From Phycisphaerales bacterium (GTDB lineage: Bacteria; Planctomycetota; Phycisphaerae; Phycisphaerales; SM1A02), in assembly GCA_014238125.1 (NCBI GenBank), contig JABABS010000036.1, positions 1-41,419 of the forward strand: a DNA stretch of 41,419 nucleotides, written 5' to 3'. This document shows positions 21,260 to 30,285 of the stretch, one piece after another; positions within the stretch are counted from its first letter, which is position 1, and each line of letters begins with the position of its first letter. The notes beneath the pieces were generated by a model, which was not told the origin of the DNA, searched no databases, and saw only the letters and a program-made list of their open reading frames with translations. The translations under genes and the position numbers were made by a program.

Positions 21260-22816
21260 ATGAAGGCTGAAACAGCACAACTCACTGCTACCAAAACAAT
21301 CTTTTTAGAAACGTTTGGTTGTCAAATGAACGAGCTAGACAGTGAGCTTGTTTCTGGTCAATTGATTGCCCTTGGATATGAATTCAAGGGTGATCGTGAG
21401 AGCGCAGACATTGTACTTTTCAATACCTGTTCAGTTCGTGAGCAAGCCGAAAACAAGGTTCTGAGTCGAGTTGGTGAACTTGGTATAGAAAAAAATGACG
21501 GCCGTGAAGTCGTAGTTGGCATGCTTGGGTGTTTGCCTGAGCGAGAAGGCAAGAGGCTTTTGAGTACGTATCCTCAAGTTGATTTTCTCTGCGGACCAGG
21601 CGAACTCGATAAATTACCAATGCTTATTCAAAATGCAGTAGCAGGTGAGCGGCTTGCAACGGCCCAGCGAGCTGCATTACAAGGAAATAATTCTCGCCGA
21701 ACTGCGGCTTTATCTGCAGCAGAAGACAATCTTGAGATGTTGGATTTATCAAGAGTATTCGACCCAGATCACTCCATGGGCGATCGGCGATCAGCATACG
21801 TTCGTATAACTCGTGGGTGTAATAAATTTTGTACGTACTGTGTTGTGCCAAACACACGAGGGGCAGAAGTGCATCGCCCACCTGACTCGATTGTTGAAGA
21901 GTGTCGGAATCTTGCAAAAACAGGTGTAGTTGAAGTGACATTACTCGGGCAAACCGTAAATCATTATCGGTACACACATGGATTAGCGCTTTCTGTCAAT
22001 GGCAAAGAAGTAGCACAAGTTGGGCCGAGTTTAAAGGCGTTTAGGCAAGATGTTTCTGACGACGATCAAATTACTTCGTTTGCTAAGTTACTCAGGCGTA
22101 TTCATGATGAAGTACCTGAAATTCTTCGCCTCCGTTTTGTTACAAGTTATCCAAAAGATTTTGGAGAGGACATATTAAAAACGATGCGTGATTGTCCGCG
22201 TATTTGCAATTACTTGCACGTACCTGCGCAATCTGGATCCAATAGGATTCTGAAGTTGATGAACAGGGGATACACAGTCGAGGAATACTTAGAATTCATT
22301 GACCGCGCTCGTGCTATTATTCCTGATGTTGAAATCGCAGGGGATATCATCGTTGGTTTCCCAACCGAAACCGATGAAGATTACGAGGCAACTCGTTCTT
22401 TAGTAAAGCAAGTTCGATTCAAAAACAACTTTGTCTTTCATTACTCCCCACGGCCCGGAACTGTCGCGATTGATCGTTTTAAGGATGATGTTTCAAGAGA
22501 TGTAAAAAAATCTCGGTTGAACGCACTCCTTGCTTTGGGTGGTGAAATCAGCAAGGGTGTTCACGCTGCATATGAGGGAAAAGAGGTTGTGGTTTTTGTT
22601 GAGAGAATCAGTCCAAAATCTTCGAAAAATTCCGGTGTTGAACTTAAGTGGGAAAATCCTGTGATTCAGATGTCAGGTCGAACAATGGGCGATCTCATTT
22701 GCGTGTTTGACATTCCAGAGGGGTCGGACCCAAAAACATACCTCGGAAGAAATATTACTGTTAAAGTTACAAATTCAGGCCCTCTTTTATTATTTGGTCA
22801 ACTTTGCGGCTTTTGA
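21260..22816 (+). CDS. miaB: tRNA-2-methylthio-N6-dimethylallyladenosine synthase MiaB
   Basis: 518 residues, somewhat longer than E. coli MiaB (474). Domain order is the MTTase norm. An N-terminal domain has three cluster cysteines (C21 in TFGCQMNELDSE, C57 in FNTCSVREQAENK, C91 in GMLGCLPER). The radical SAM domain has RGCNKFCTYCVVPNTRG (C187, C191, C194) and LLGQTVNHYRY. A C-terminal TRAM domain ends the protein (about residue 440 on). It adds a methylthio group to i6A37 of tRNAs. The extra length comes mainly from a segment after NHYRY (about 240-265) and one before the radical SAM core (about 130-170). It is divergent from ftsW. Confidence 0.95.
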   Translation: MKAETAQLTATKTIFLETFGCQMNELDSELVSGQLIALGYEFKGDRESADIVLFNTCSVREQAENKVLSRVGELGIEKNDGREVVVGMLGCLPEREGKRLLSTYPQVDFLCGPGELDKLPMLIQNAVAGERLATAQRAALQGNNSRRTAALSAAEDNLEMLDLSRVFDPDHSMGDRRSAYVRITRGCNKFCTYCVVPNTRGAEVHRPPDSIVEECRNLAKTGVVEVTLLGQTVNHYRYTHGLALSVNGKEVAQVGPSLKAFRQDVSDDDQITSFAKLLRRIHDEVPEILRLRFVTSYPKDFGEDILKTMRDCPRICNYLHVPAQSGSNRILKLMNRGYTVEEYLEFIDRARAIIPDVEIAGDIIVGFPTETDEDYEATRSLVKQVRFKNNFVFHYSPRPGTVAIDRFKDDVSRDVKKSRLNALLALGGEISKGVHAAYEGKEVVVFVERISPKSSKNSGVELKWENPVIQMSGRTMGDLICVFDIPEGSDPKTYLGRNITVKVTNSGPLLLFGQLCGF

Positions 22817-22890
22817 GGTCATTTATGGTAATTTAGGTAATTAAACTGGTTTTTTTTAGCAACTGATTGATAAAAAAAGTACTATTAGTG

Positions 22891-22918
22891 TTGACTCAAT
22901 CCAATCTTCCGCTATCTT
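22891..22918 (+). promoter_or_regulatory. Putative promoter of the PEP-CTERM-like gene
   Basis: TTGACT (22891-22896), a 16-nt spacer, and TATCTT (22913-22918). Transcription from about 22925 would give a leader of some 215 nt before the ATG at 23141. Confidence 0.5.
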
Positions 22919-22924
22919 CAACCT

Positions 22925-23140
22925 GTTGCTAGGCATGTAGTTCTAGTAACATACTCTTCGAGTGAGTTTGCAAGGCAAAGTTGTGGGAACCGACTGCGTT
23001 TTTTTGCGAATAACTCGCTTCGTTGGGTAATATGGTTGGGCGTCCTAAAAGGTCAAGTCAGCTCTGAGCAGAGGCAAACGCCCATCAACATTTACGTTTT
23101 TTTCTAGATCTAGAACAGGAATGAAAAGGAAGGAAAGCTC
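22925..23140 (+). promoter_or_regulatory. Long structured 5' leader of the PEP-CTERM-like gene
   Basis: Several inverted repeats are visible. GTTGCTAG pairs with CTAGTAAC around 22927-22952. CGAGT pairs with ACTCG across about 22978-23020, enclosing a T7 run. GGGCGT pairs with ACGCCC (about 23038-23090). A perfect 14-bp palindrome TTCTAGATCTAGAA lies at 23102-23115. A strong ribosome-binding site AAGGAAGGAAAG precedes the ATG. I compared it by eye with the common riboswitch classes and recognised none. Confidence 0.4.
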
Positions 23141-23833
23141 ATGAATATTAAAACGCTTTCATTAACAATTGTAGCTGGTTCGCTTTTGGCAACCACTACC
23201 ATGGCAGACTATACAGGTCTTAGCTATGACATCGTAGAGCAAACAGGTGCAGGCGCTCAAGCCGGTACGTGGACTGCTCGAGTTTACGCAGACTTTAGTA
23301 ACTCAGTTGATCGTGTTGACGCTGTTTTCGGCAACGCTGATAACATGCTTAGCATCGACTCAACTGATGGCTTCTACCAAAACACATCTTTTGGTGGTCC
23401 AACTTCAACTGCAATTAACAGTGCATTTTTCCCACTAGCGCCATCGCTCGAATGGGATTCATATGTCACTATTGGTGCTTTGTACGCTGATGGTACTCCA
23501 TTTGGCAACAACGCACTTTTGGACATTGGTATTGACTTCTCAGCTTTTGAAGCTGGTGGTGCAATCAGCAGCGATAACGGCACATGGTTCGTTACTCCAG
23601 ATGACGCTCAAGGCGGCGCTGGTGCAAGCATGCGAGTATTGCTCGGTCAATTTACCATGCACGGTGCTGATGCTGGTTCCGCTGTTCACGGCGTACTCAA
23701 CATCCAAGGGAAAGACTCCGCTGGTGAAACTTTCCAAGTAACTGGTCAAGACTTCTACTTCGCAGTCCCAGCTCCGGGTGCAATTGCACTCTTGGGTCTT
23801 GCTGGTGTAGCAAGCCGCCGTCGTCGCAAGTAA
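23141..23833 (+). CDS. Secreted protein with PEP-CTERM-like sorting signal
   Basis: 230 residues. N-terminal signal peptide MNIKTLSLTIVAGSLLATTTMA, then an extracellular domain rich in Gly, Ala, Asp and Ser with no recognised catalytic motif. The C-terminal tail is tripartite: VPAPGA, a hydrophobic stretch (IALLGLAGVA) and a basic end (SRRRRK). That is the PEP-CTERM pattern in the variant seen in planctomycetes, where an exosortase-type transpeptidase processes the tail and the protein ends up on the surface or in the matrix. No exosortase is in the window. A strong ribosome-binding site and a strong terminator suggest a well expressed single gene. The function of the domain itself is unknown. 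Confidence 0.85.
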   Translation: MNIKTLSLTIVAGSLLATTTMADYTGLSYDIVEQTGAGAQAGTWTARVYADFSNSVDRVDAVFGNADNMLSIDSTDGFYQNTSFGGPTSTAINSAFFPLAPSLEWDSYVTIGALYADGTPFGNNALLDIGIDFSAFEAGGAISSDNGTWFVTPDDAQGGAGASMRVLLGQFTMHGADAGSAVHGVLNIQGKDSAGETFQVTGQDFYFAVPAPGAIALLGLAGVASRRRRK

Positions 23834-23897
23834 TTGCGAATGTATGGCACGTGTTGACTGTGGATTCCACATAAGGCACTGAAGGAAAACCTTCATG

Positions 23898-23926
23898 AAA
23901 CGCCGCTGCTTTTGCAGCGGCGTTTT
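23898..23926. terminator. Bidirectional intrinsic terminator
   Basis: A perfect 12-bp stem AAACGCCGCTGC/GCAGCGGCGTTT with a TTTT loop and T-rich flank. It ends both the PEP-CTERM-like gene (+) and, 1 nt from its stop, the converging TPR-sulfotransferase gene (-). Confidence 0.93.
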
Positions 23927-25354
23927 CTATTGGAGGGCAACTCGCAATGGGTCGAGAAGTTCGCCAAAATGTTCATATCGATTCATTGCTGAGCTGTACA
24001 TTGGTTGTCGGACTTGATCTTGGCTTAACGTCAGCACAGCTCGGCCGGATTCCCAAAACCGCATGCATCGGTCATGGAATGGAAGATTACAAAAATCAAG
24101 AATTCGTTTTGTTTGCTCTTCTTGATGTTGAACGAGTTCTTCATATTGAACTTCTAATATACGATCACTGAATAAAGAAAGCCAATGTTTCATCAGTTCA
24201 TCGTACTGTTTGTAGTACTGTCCAATGTCTTGCAATTTATTTGCCCAAGTGTTTGTATTTGGAGGTAATTTTTGGGCAAAGCAAGAGAGTCCAATCGAGA
24301 GAGGATTTCGTTTGCAATGAATGAACTTTGCACCTGGAAGGATAGATGCAATCGCACCAATAAACTGGTAGTTGCCGAGTTGCTTGTCCACAATGACAGT
24401 TGCATTTGTCTGTGTTGCATCCAGATATTCTTGGGCAATTGCATCAAGCGTCGAGGATTCAATATTATTCCAAAAATCAGAAAACGGTTGTCCTTGACTA
24501 TATTTTTGTAAAAGGGTAGGAAAAGTTTCAATTTCTCCTAAGCCCGCTCCGTCTGGATGCGCATCAATGATTTGTTCTGTAAGCGTTGAACCGCTGCGAA
24601 GCATCCCGACAATAAAAATTCTCGAACTATTTTCATTTCCGGAATGCTTGAGAATAGTGTCTTTGTTGAATGCTTCTCTGTTTGTATTATGTTTTGTTTT
24701 GCATTGATCAATGTCAAAAACAGTGTAGGCGAGGGCGTTTCCTTGTTCGTAAGCTTCGAACGCACTCTCGTATTCGCCGCATTTTTCCATTGCTTTTCCT
24801 AAAACAAAGTACATGGTTCGCCGAGTTTCTATCGGTTCTCGATTTGCAGGTAAATGTGTAAGTAAGACTGATGCAGCATCATCAAATTTTTCTGTAGCAA
24901 TCAACGCTTTTGCATACACCGTTGCGATTGTTACATCTTCATTTCCTTGCTTCATGGATGGTGAGAGTTGTTTTAATGCTTTTTCAGGTTCGTTTAGCCG
25001 AAGCCAAGTATTCGCTTTTCCAGCAAGCACTCCAGGATGATTTGGCTGGTATTTCAGCGCCTTGTCATATGCGCCAATTGCACTGCGAAAATCGCCTTGT
25101 GTAGTGAGCATATCAGCAAGTAAACCATGATAATCCGCACGTTTTCCATTTTTCGCAATGGCGCTTCGAATGAGTTGCAGTGCTTCTTCGTATTTACCAC
25201 TTTGGTTGCATACTTGTGCGAGTAAGGCCATGGCGAGATCATCTCGTCGTCGATCCATCAACACTGCCCTACATAAAGATTCTGCATGTTCCACTTGCCC
25301 GCTTGCAAGAGCTCGCATCGCCTCAGTCAATCGTGGGTCAGTTTGTTTCGCCAT
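23927..25354 (-). CDS. TPR - sulfotransferase fusion protein
   Basis: 475 residues. Residues 1-215 are tandem TPRs (SGKYEEALQLIRSAIAKNG, GDFRSAIGAYDKALKYQPN, CGEYESAFEAYEQGNALA). Residues about 244-475 are a PAPS-dependent sulfotransferase domain: the 5'-phosphosulfate loop IVGMLRSGSTLTEQI (248-262) and the 3'-phosphate motif HCKRNPLSIGLSCF. No signal peptide, so it is probably cytoplasmic. The arrangement resembles tyrosylprotein- or carbohydrate-type sulfotransferases with TPR recruitment domains; the acceptor is unknown. The start is 9 nt after rho, so it is cotranscribed with it. Confidence 0.88.
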   Translation of the reverse strand: MAKQTDPRLTEAMRALASGQVEHAESLCRAVLMDRRRDDLAMALLAQVCNQSGKYEEALQLIRSAIAKNGKRADYHGLLADMLTTQGDFRSAIGAYDKALKYQPNHPGVLAGKANTWLRLNEPEKALKQLSPSMKQGNEDVTIATVYAKALIATEKFDDAASVLLTHLPANREPIETRRTMYFVLGKAMEKCGEYESAFEAYEQGNALAYTVFDIDQCKTKHNTNREAFNKDTILKHSGNENSSRIFIVGMLRSGSTLTEQIIDAHPDGAGLGEIETFPTLLQKYSQGQPFSDFWNNIESSTLDAIAQEYLDATQTNATVIVDKQLGNYQFIGAIASILPGAKFIHCKRNPLSIGLSCFAQKLPPNTNTWANKLQDIGQYYKQYDELMKHWLSLFSDRILEVQYEELVQHQEEQTKRILDFCNLPFHDRCMRFWESGRAVLTLSQDQVRQPMYSSAMNRYEHFGELLDPLRVALQ

Positions 25355-25363
25355 GCTGTTTCA

Positions 25364-26506
25364 TTACCCGCCAACAAGTTCTTCATTAGTAGGAAAACGA
25401 TCAAGGGCTGCGAGTAACTGTTGTATTTGTGTTGGTGGTTTCATGTTGAGAAGCCGCCTGCGAAGAGCAGTGACAGTTTTGCATTCTGCGGGTGAGAGTA
25501 ATAGGTCTTCTTTTCGAGTTCCAGAAGCGGCCAAGTTGATCGCAGGGAATAATCGCTGGTCAGAAATTGATCGATCAAGGATTAATTCCATATTGCCGGT
25601 TCCTTTGAATTCCTCAAAGATGATTTGGTCGGCTCGTGAGCCAGTATCCACAAGGCAACTTGCAATAATCGTAAGAGACCCACCCTCTTCAACCTTCCTT
25701 GCTCCGCCAAAGAGTTGTTTTGGAACGTCTAGTGCTTTTGCATCAAGTCCCCCAGACATTGTTCGGCCGCTGGTTGCATATTTTTTAGAGTTATTGAATG
25801 CTCTGCCTAATCTAGTGAGTGAATCAAGCAAAACAACAACATCTTTTCCAGCTTCTAATTTTCGTTTTGCTCGTTCAATTGCCATGATGCCAAGTTCAAT
25901 ATGTTCATCAACATTCTGATCGTTTGATGAAGCAAGAACTTCAGCGGGGACTGTTCGTTTAAATTCAGTGACTTCTTCAGGGCGTTCATCAATAAGAAGA
26001 GCAACCAATTCAACATCAGGATGGTTGTGATGAATGCCCGATGCGATGTTTTGGAGCAACACTGTTTTGCCGGCTTTTGGAGGCGCAACAATTAACCCAC
26101 GTGTGCCGAAACCGATCGGGCAAAAGAGATCGATCAACCGACAAGCAGACGCACATCCTCGGTGTTCGAGTGTCATTTTTGGCTGCGGATCGATGACAGT
26201 CATTTCTTCAAAGGGCTTACGTTTCGCGTATACCGATGGAACAATGCCGTCAATTTCTAAAATTTCAGAAACCATCGGGCGAACATTCCGAACACCATCT
26301 TTGTTTTTGTTTTTTGATTTTTTATTAACAACAGAAGCGGTAAGTAACTGGCCTTCGCGAAGTGGATACTCATCTTTGAGTTTTATAGGCACGTATGGGT
26401 CGGATTCCGCAATGACGGGACCGTTATTCCATTGGCGTAATCTACCCTCATGCGGGGTTTCCCAATCAAGTAAACCAGTAATTGTTTCTTTCTGAACTTC
26501 TGTCAT
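25364..26506 (-). CDS. rho: Transcription termination factor Rho, short N-terminus
   Basis: 380 residues against about 420 in E. coli. The ATPase core is fully conserved: Walker A APPKAGKT (141-148), LLIDERPEEVTE (170-181), LLDSLTRLGRAFN (226-238, Walker B and Q loop), and the R-loop region GARKVEEGGSLTIIAS to DTGSRADQIIFEEFKGTGN. Residues 10-60 are a reduced, diverged cold-shock RNA-binding domain (GLLDWETPHEGRLRQ). The Rho_N helical domain is missing. Rho is an RNA-dependent hexameric helicase that ends transcription. The ATG follows a TATAAT element (26541-26546) inside the end of psuG, so it has its own promoter. Confidence 0.95.
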   Translation of the reverse strand: MTEVQKETITGLLDWETPHEGRLRQWNNGPVIAESDPYVPIKLKDEYPLREGQLLTASVVNKKSKNKNKDGVRNVRPMVSEILEIDGIVPSVYAKRKPFEEMTVIDPQPKMTLEHRGCASACRLIDLFCPIGFGTRGLIVAPPKAGKTVLLQNIASGIHHNHPDVELVALLIDERPEEVTEFKRTVPAEVLASSNDQNVDEHIELGIMAIERAKRKLEAGKDVVVLLDSLTRLGRAFNNSKKYATSGRTMSGGLDAKALDVPKQLFGGARKVEEGGSLTIIASCLVDTGSRADQIIFEEFKGTGNMELILDRSISDQRLFPAINLAASGTRKEDLLLSPAECKTVTALRRRLLNMKPPTQIQQLLAALDRFPTNEELVGG

Positions 26507-26540
26507 GTTGTAAAACCTAATTCCCGAAACCCGTGAGGGT

Positions 26541-26546
26541 ATTATA
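26541..26546 (-). promoter_or_regulatory. rho: -10 element TATAAT of rho
   Basis: A consensus TATAAT lies on the minus strand 34 nt before the rho ATG, within the gap after psuG. TTGACT is present but only 13 nt upstream, so the -35 is unclear. Confidence 0.45.
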
Positions 26547-26561
26547 GCTTAGATAAGAAAG

Positions 26562-27542
26562 TCAATTCGCCATTGCGACGGATATTTCGGCTGCGTGGGA
26601 TGCGTTGTTGCAAAGCAAGGCGAGATTTGCAACGAGTGATTTCCCTTTGGTATGGCGAGCCAATGCATCGAGCAGGGCGGGTGTTCTCGTAGCGCCAACA
26701 TCACCTGAAGAAGCCCAAAAAAGTTCAGTTTGTTCAATCACTTGCTCAAGTGTTCCTCTCCCAAGGGCAACATCATCAGGGACTTGGCACGTAGTTAAAA
26801 CTGCTGAAGTGGACCCGAGTTCGTTCCAGTGAACATGGCAAATCTTAGCAACTTCATCAGGCGAAGCAACACAATAGATGTTTGGGTCATTTTCTGATTT
26901 TGTCTCTACAAAACAAGGAAAACTCTCTGTCTCGAGCCCTAAGATTGGAACTCCTAGAGTTTCAAGGGCTTCCACTGTCGCCGAAATATCGAGAATAGAT
27001 TTAGCACCGCTCGCGATGACGCAAGTTGGGGTTTCCGCGAGTGCACGTAAATCAGCGGAAATATCTAGTCTGCTCGTCCAGTTTCTATGAACACCTCCGA
27101 TGCCGCCAGTTGCAAAAACTCGGATCGCATGATTACAAATACTTTTAGTGATAGTACATGCTTGCAATGTTGTGGCGACAGTTGTCCCCGCTGATTTTTT
27201 TTGAGATAGAACAGATGCAATTGTCGAAAGTGAGACTTTTTCCGCAGTTTCGTCCATTGCAAGTTCTTCAATTTCTTGTTCTGAGAGACCAATCCGAAGT
27301 GATCCATTCATGACTGCGACCCATGCGGGAATTCCCCCAGCTGTTCGAACAGCAAGTGCCATCGCCTTGGCTGCTGCAAGATTGATCGGCGTATCAGAAT
27401 CTACTATTGAAGGCCTTGTTCCAAATTCGTCACCCCAAGTTGAGTGCGGCAACCCTTTTGTTAAAACAGCCGTCTCTAACGCTACAACGGGTCCCCCAGA
27501 TTGAAGAGCTTGGCGAACTTCATCAGAAAGGAGCACACTCAT
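26562..27542 (-). CDS. psuG: Pseudouridine-5'-phosphate glycosidase
   Basis: 326 residues, family length about 305-330. Cleaves pseudouridine 5'-phosphate to uracil and ribose 5-phosphate, reversibly. Characteristic blocks: VALETAVLTKGLPH, GGIPAWVAVMNGSLRIGLS, AGTTVATTLQAC, VFATGGIGGVHR, VIASGAKSILDISATVE, and GKSLVANLALLCNNA. The His of GGVHR and the Lys of GAKSILD correspond to conserved active-site positions. No pseudouridine kinase (psuK) is adjacent, which is unusual since the two often pair. The start overlaps the helicase stop as ATGA (27539-27542). Confidence 0.93.
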   Translation of the reverse strand: MSVLLSDEVRQALQSGGPVVALETAVLTKGLPHSTWGDEFGTRPSIVDSDTPINLAAAKAMALAVRTAGGIPAWVAVMNGSLRIGLSEQEIEELAMDETAEKVSLSTIASVLSQKKSAGTTVATTLQACTITKSICNHAIRVFATGGIGGVHRNWTSRLDISADLRALAETPTCVIASGAKSILDISATVEALETLGVPILGLETESFPCFVETKSENDPNIYCVASPDEVAKICHVHWNELGSTSAVLTTCQVPDDVALGRGTLEQVIEQTELFWASSGDVGATRTPALLDALARHTKGKSLVANLALLCNNASHAAEISVAMAN

Positions 27543-28903
27543 CTTCTTCGCGTTCGAACTCGCCCGCCTAGTCGTTTATTTGGCAATTGCTTTGGCACAA
27601 CACCACCTGGAAAACTAGACTCGTCTTCACTTTTTTGTTTGTCTGGTAAATCAAGTTTTGATGGATTTTTTTCAACTCGAGCATCAGCAATTCGTTTTTC
27701 TTCTGCTTGTTGTTGCTTCGAAATTTTGTCAGGAACTGGTCCGGGTTTAAATTTTGGATATTCCTTGATAGGAATTTCAACGTTTGTTAATGTTTCTATT
27801 TGTGTAAGGAGTTGACCTTGTTCTGGGGTGACAAACATCCAAGCAACACCACCTCGTCCAGCGCGGGCAGTTCTGCCGATACGGTGAACATAAATTTCTG
27901 GATCTTCGGGAACATCGTAGTTAATAACATGTGTGATGTTCTCAACATCGATGCCGCGAGAAGCAAGATCAGATGCAATGAGAACGCTGAGTTTCCCATC
28001 GCGTAGTTCTTGCATCACAGCGTTCCGCTTATTTTGCGGCAGGTCACCATGAATTGCAGCAGCTTCGATATTTTTTCTAGTTAAAAAGGAAGTTAACCTA
28101 TCAACTGTTGCTTTAGTTCTGCAAAAAATCAAAGTCATAACAGTTTCTTCATGTTTAAGAAGGTGGTAAAGTAACCGTTGTTTGTCCCAAGGCTGTACTG
28201 GAAGATATTCTTGGTGAACTTGTGCAACTGTCAAACTTCCCGAAGAAGATGTTACGTCCAAACTTTGTGGATCATTCATGTATTTCTTGGAAAGACGATG
28301 TATTTCGTCTGATATAGTTGCTGAAACAAAAATCGTTTGGTGTTTTTGTTTTAAACCACCGAGAATTTTTCGAATATCTTCACGGAAACCGATATCGAGC
28401 ATTCGATCGACTTCATCAAGAATAGCGAGTTTAATTTTGTTATATGGAAGATGCCCTCGCTGGTGCAAGTCCATCACTCTACCGGGAGTACCGACAATAA
28501 TTTGTGGGTTTGCTTTTAGTTTTTCAATCTGCGTGTTTATTTTTTGTCCACCATAAATTGGAATAGGATGGAGTTTAGTAAATCTTCCGAGTTCACGCAG
28601 TTCATGACAAACTTGGATAGCAAGTTCTCGTGTTGGAACTAGAATGAGTGCTCCGAATGCGTCGTCTTCTTGCAAAATTTGAAGTGCAGGTAAACCAAAT
28701 GCTGCGGTTTTTCCTGAACCTGTTCTTGATTGCCCAAGGATGTCTGCTCCGGAAAGTGCAAGGGGAATTAATTGTGATTGGATGACAGTAGGATGATCGA
28801 ATCCAGCCTTATCGACGGACTTTTGTAGAGCATCTATGAGCCCAATGTCCTTAAAGGAAGCTTTTGTATCGAAAATCTCGAGGTCGAGTTTTGGTGTAGT
28901 CAT
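27539..28903 (-). CDS. DEAD-box ATP-dependent RNA helicase (RhlE-like), DEVD variant
   Basis: 454 residues. Motifs in order: Q motif F..GL..PTVIQ (about 17-43), motif I SRTGSGKT (59-66), Ia PTRELA, Ib TPGR, motif II DEVD (163-166) instead of DEAD, III SAT, and VI HRIGRTARAGR. The C-terminal 70 residues are charged, ending in RRVRTRRR, a tail common in RNA-binding members. The role is probably cold-adapted RNA unwinding, ribosome assembly or mRNA decay. No Shine-Dalgarno is visible before the ATG. It heads a leftward run with psuG, rho and the TPR-sulfotransferase. Confidence 0.93.
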   Translation of the reverse strand: MTTPKLDLEIFDTKASFKDIGLIDALQKSVDKAGFDHPTVIQSQLIPLALSGADILGQSRTGSGKTAAFGLPALQILQEDDAFGALILVPTRELAIQVCHELRELGRFTKLHPIPIYGGQKINTQIEKLKANPQIIVGTPGRVMDLHQRGHLPYNKIKLAILDEVDRMLDIGFREDIRKILGGLKQKHQTIFVSATISDEIHRLSKKYMNDPQSLDVTSSSGSLTVAQVHQEYLPVQPWDKQRLLYHLLKHEETVMTLIFCRTKATVDRLTSFLTRKNIEAAAIHGDLPQNKRNAVMQELRDGKLSVLIASDLASRGIDVENITHVINYDVPEDPEIYVHRIGRTARAGRGGVAWMFVTPEQGQLLTQIETLTNVEIPIKEYPKFKPGPVPDKISKQQQAEEKRIADARVEKNPSKLDLPDKQKSEDESSFPGGVVPKQLPNKRLGGRVRTRRR

Positions 28904-29030
28904 GTATATTTAATTCGGAATCACCTGTTGTGATTTGGTTGTCATGGTAGGATCGGTGAGCCGACGATATTGTTATTGTAACCGTAGTTGTCGGTAACTG
29001 AAGCATAAGATGCAAGGAAGCATATAGCTG

Positions 29031-30236
29031 ATGCAAAATCAAAGTACATTACAAGTTGATCTCTCAGCAATAGAACAAAATTGTGCTGCGATTCGGTCAC
29101 ATATAGGCTCAGAATGCCGGCTTTGTGTTGTTGTAAAAGCAGATGGATATGGGTTGGGTGCTCTTCGATTGGGATCAATTCTCGCTCAACATGCGGATAT
29201 GCTTGCTGTTTACAGTGCTGACGAAGCGGGGGTGTTATTTGGAGGAGGGGTGCAATCAGATATTCTAGTGCTCGCCCCAGTGTATGGCATTGATCGTCTG
29301 CATCCACTCTACCGTGGAATAACGACAAGTCGAGTGCATCTTGTGGTTCACGGCGAAGATCAATTGCAAGCAGTCTTGGAAATGGCAGGTCGTTTTGGAT
29401 CGGTGATCAACGTACAAGTAAAGGTAGATACTGGCTTACATCGTGGTGGTTGTGATGCAGTTGAAGCAAAGCGAGTTATAGAAACAATACTAGCGGACAG
29501 GCGAGTTGCATTGACTGGAATCATGACACATTTTGCATCTGCAGTGCATGATGAAAAAATGACACGTATGCAACACAATCAGTTCGGACAGGTGATTGAG
29601 TCAGTGGAATCACCACTTCCAGCAAAATGTGTTTTGCATGAAGCAAATACTGCAGCAATGATGCAGTGGAAATGGTCACATCGAGACATGGTGCGTGTTG
29701 GTCTGGCTTGGACTGGCACTGTGCCCGCCCCGCTTCAAGGGTTGCGGGCGTTTCGCCAAGTTGTTTCATGGACGACGCACCTCTCGCATATTCGATCGGT
29801 GAAAAAAGGCGACCGAGTTGGTTACGGCGGCTCGTGGATTGCGACTCGTGATTCTGTCATCGGAATTATTCCAGTTGGATACGCTGTTGGTTATCCATTG
29901 GGAGTTGGAGCAGGTGCCAGTGGTGGTGGTGCTTTTGTAGATATTTTCCACGGGGGAGAGTCCATTGGTGATGCACAAGTGATTGGTGCAGTTTGCATGG
30001 ATCAAATTGCAGTTGATTTGACAGATTTACCAAATGAGAGGTTGAGTTTGGGGTGTAGTGTAGAACTGTTATCTACGCGAGTCGGCAGTAAAGCTTCACT
30101 CAGTGAACTTGCTATTGTTGCTGGGGTTGTGCCACATGCAGTCATTAGCCGAATCTCTTCTTCGAAAGTGAAGCGAACGTATCGCTGTGAACCCACGACT
30201 ATTTTTTCTAGATCAATGGATGCCATTGCTCAATAG
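29031..30236 (+). CDS. alr: Alanine racemase
   Basis: 401 residues. A fold-type III PLP enzyme making D-Ala for peptidoglycan. The PLP lysine is in VVVKADGYGLG (K36); the second-domain catalytic Tyr is in RVGYGGSWI; VRVGLAWTG and GAVCMDQIAVDLTDLP are the usual substrate-site strands. AAGGAAG precedes the ATG. It is divergent from the helicase gene (127-nt gap) and followed by a hairpin terminator. The presence of alr, murG and ftsW in one window supports a peptidoglycan-containing cell wall in this organism. Confidence 0.95.
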   Translation: MQNQSTLQVDLSAIEQNCAAIRSHIGSECRLCVVVKADGYGLGALRLGSILAQHADMLAVYSADEAGVLFGGGVQSDILVLAPVYGIDRLHPLYRGITTSRVHLVVHGEDQLQAVLEMAGRFGSVINVQVKVDTGLHRGGCDAVEAKRVIETILADRRVALTGIMTHFASAVHDEKMTRMQHNQFGQVIESVESPLPAKCVLHEANTAAMMQWKWSHRDMVRVGLAWTGTVPAPLQGLRAFRQVVSWTTHLSHIRSVKKGDRVGYGGSWIATRDSVIGIIPVGYAVGYPLGVGAGASGGGAFVDIFHGGESIGDAQVIGAVCMDQIAVDLTDLPNERLSLGCSVELLSTRVGSKASLSELAIVAGVVPHAVISRISSSKVKRTYRCEPTTIFSRSMDAIAQ

Positions 30237-30285
30237 GGAAGCCGCCTGAATTTTCAATCTTTCGTGTTATATAAGTTAGGGGATA

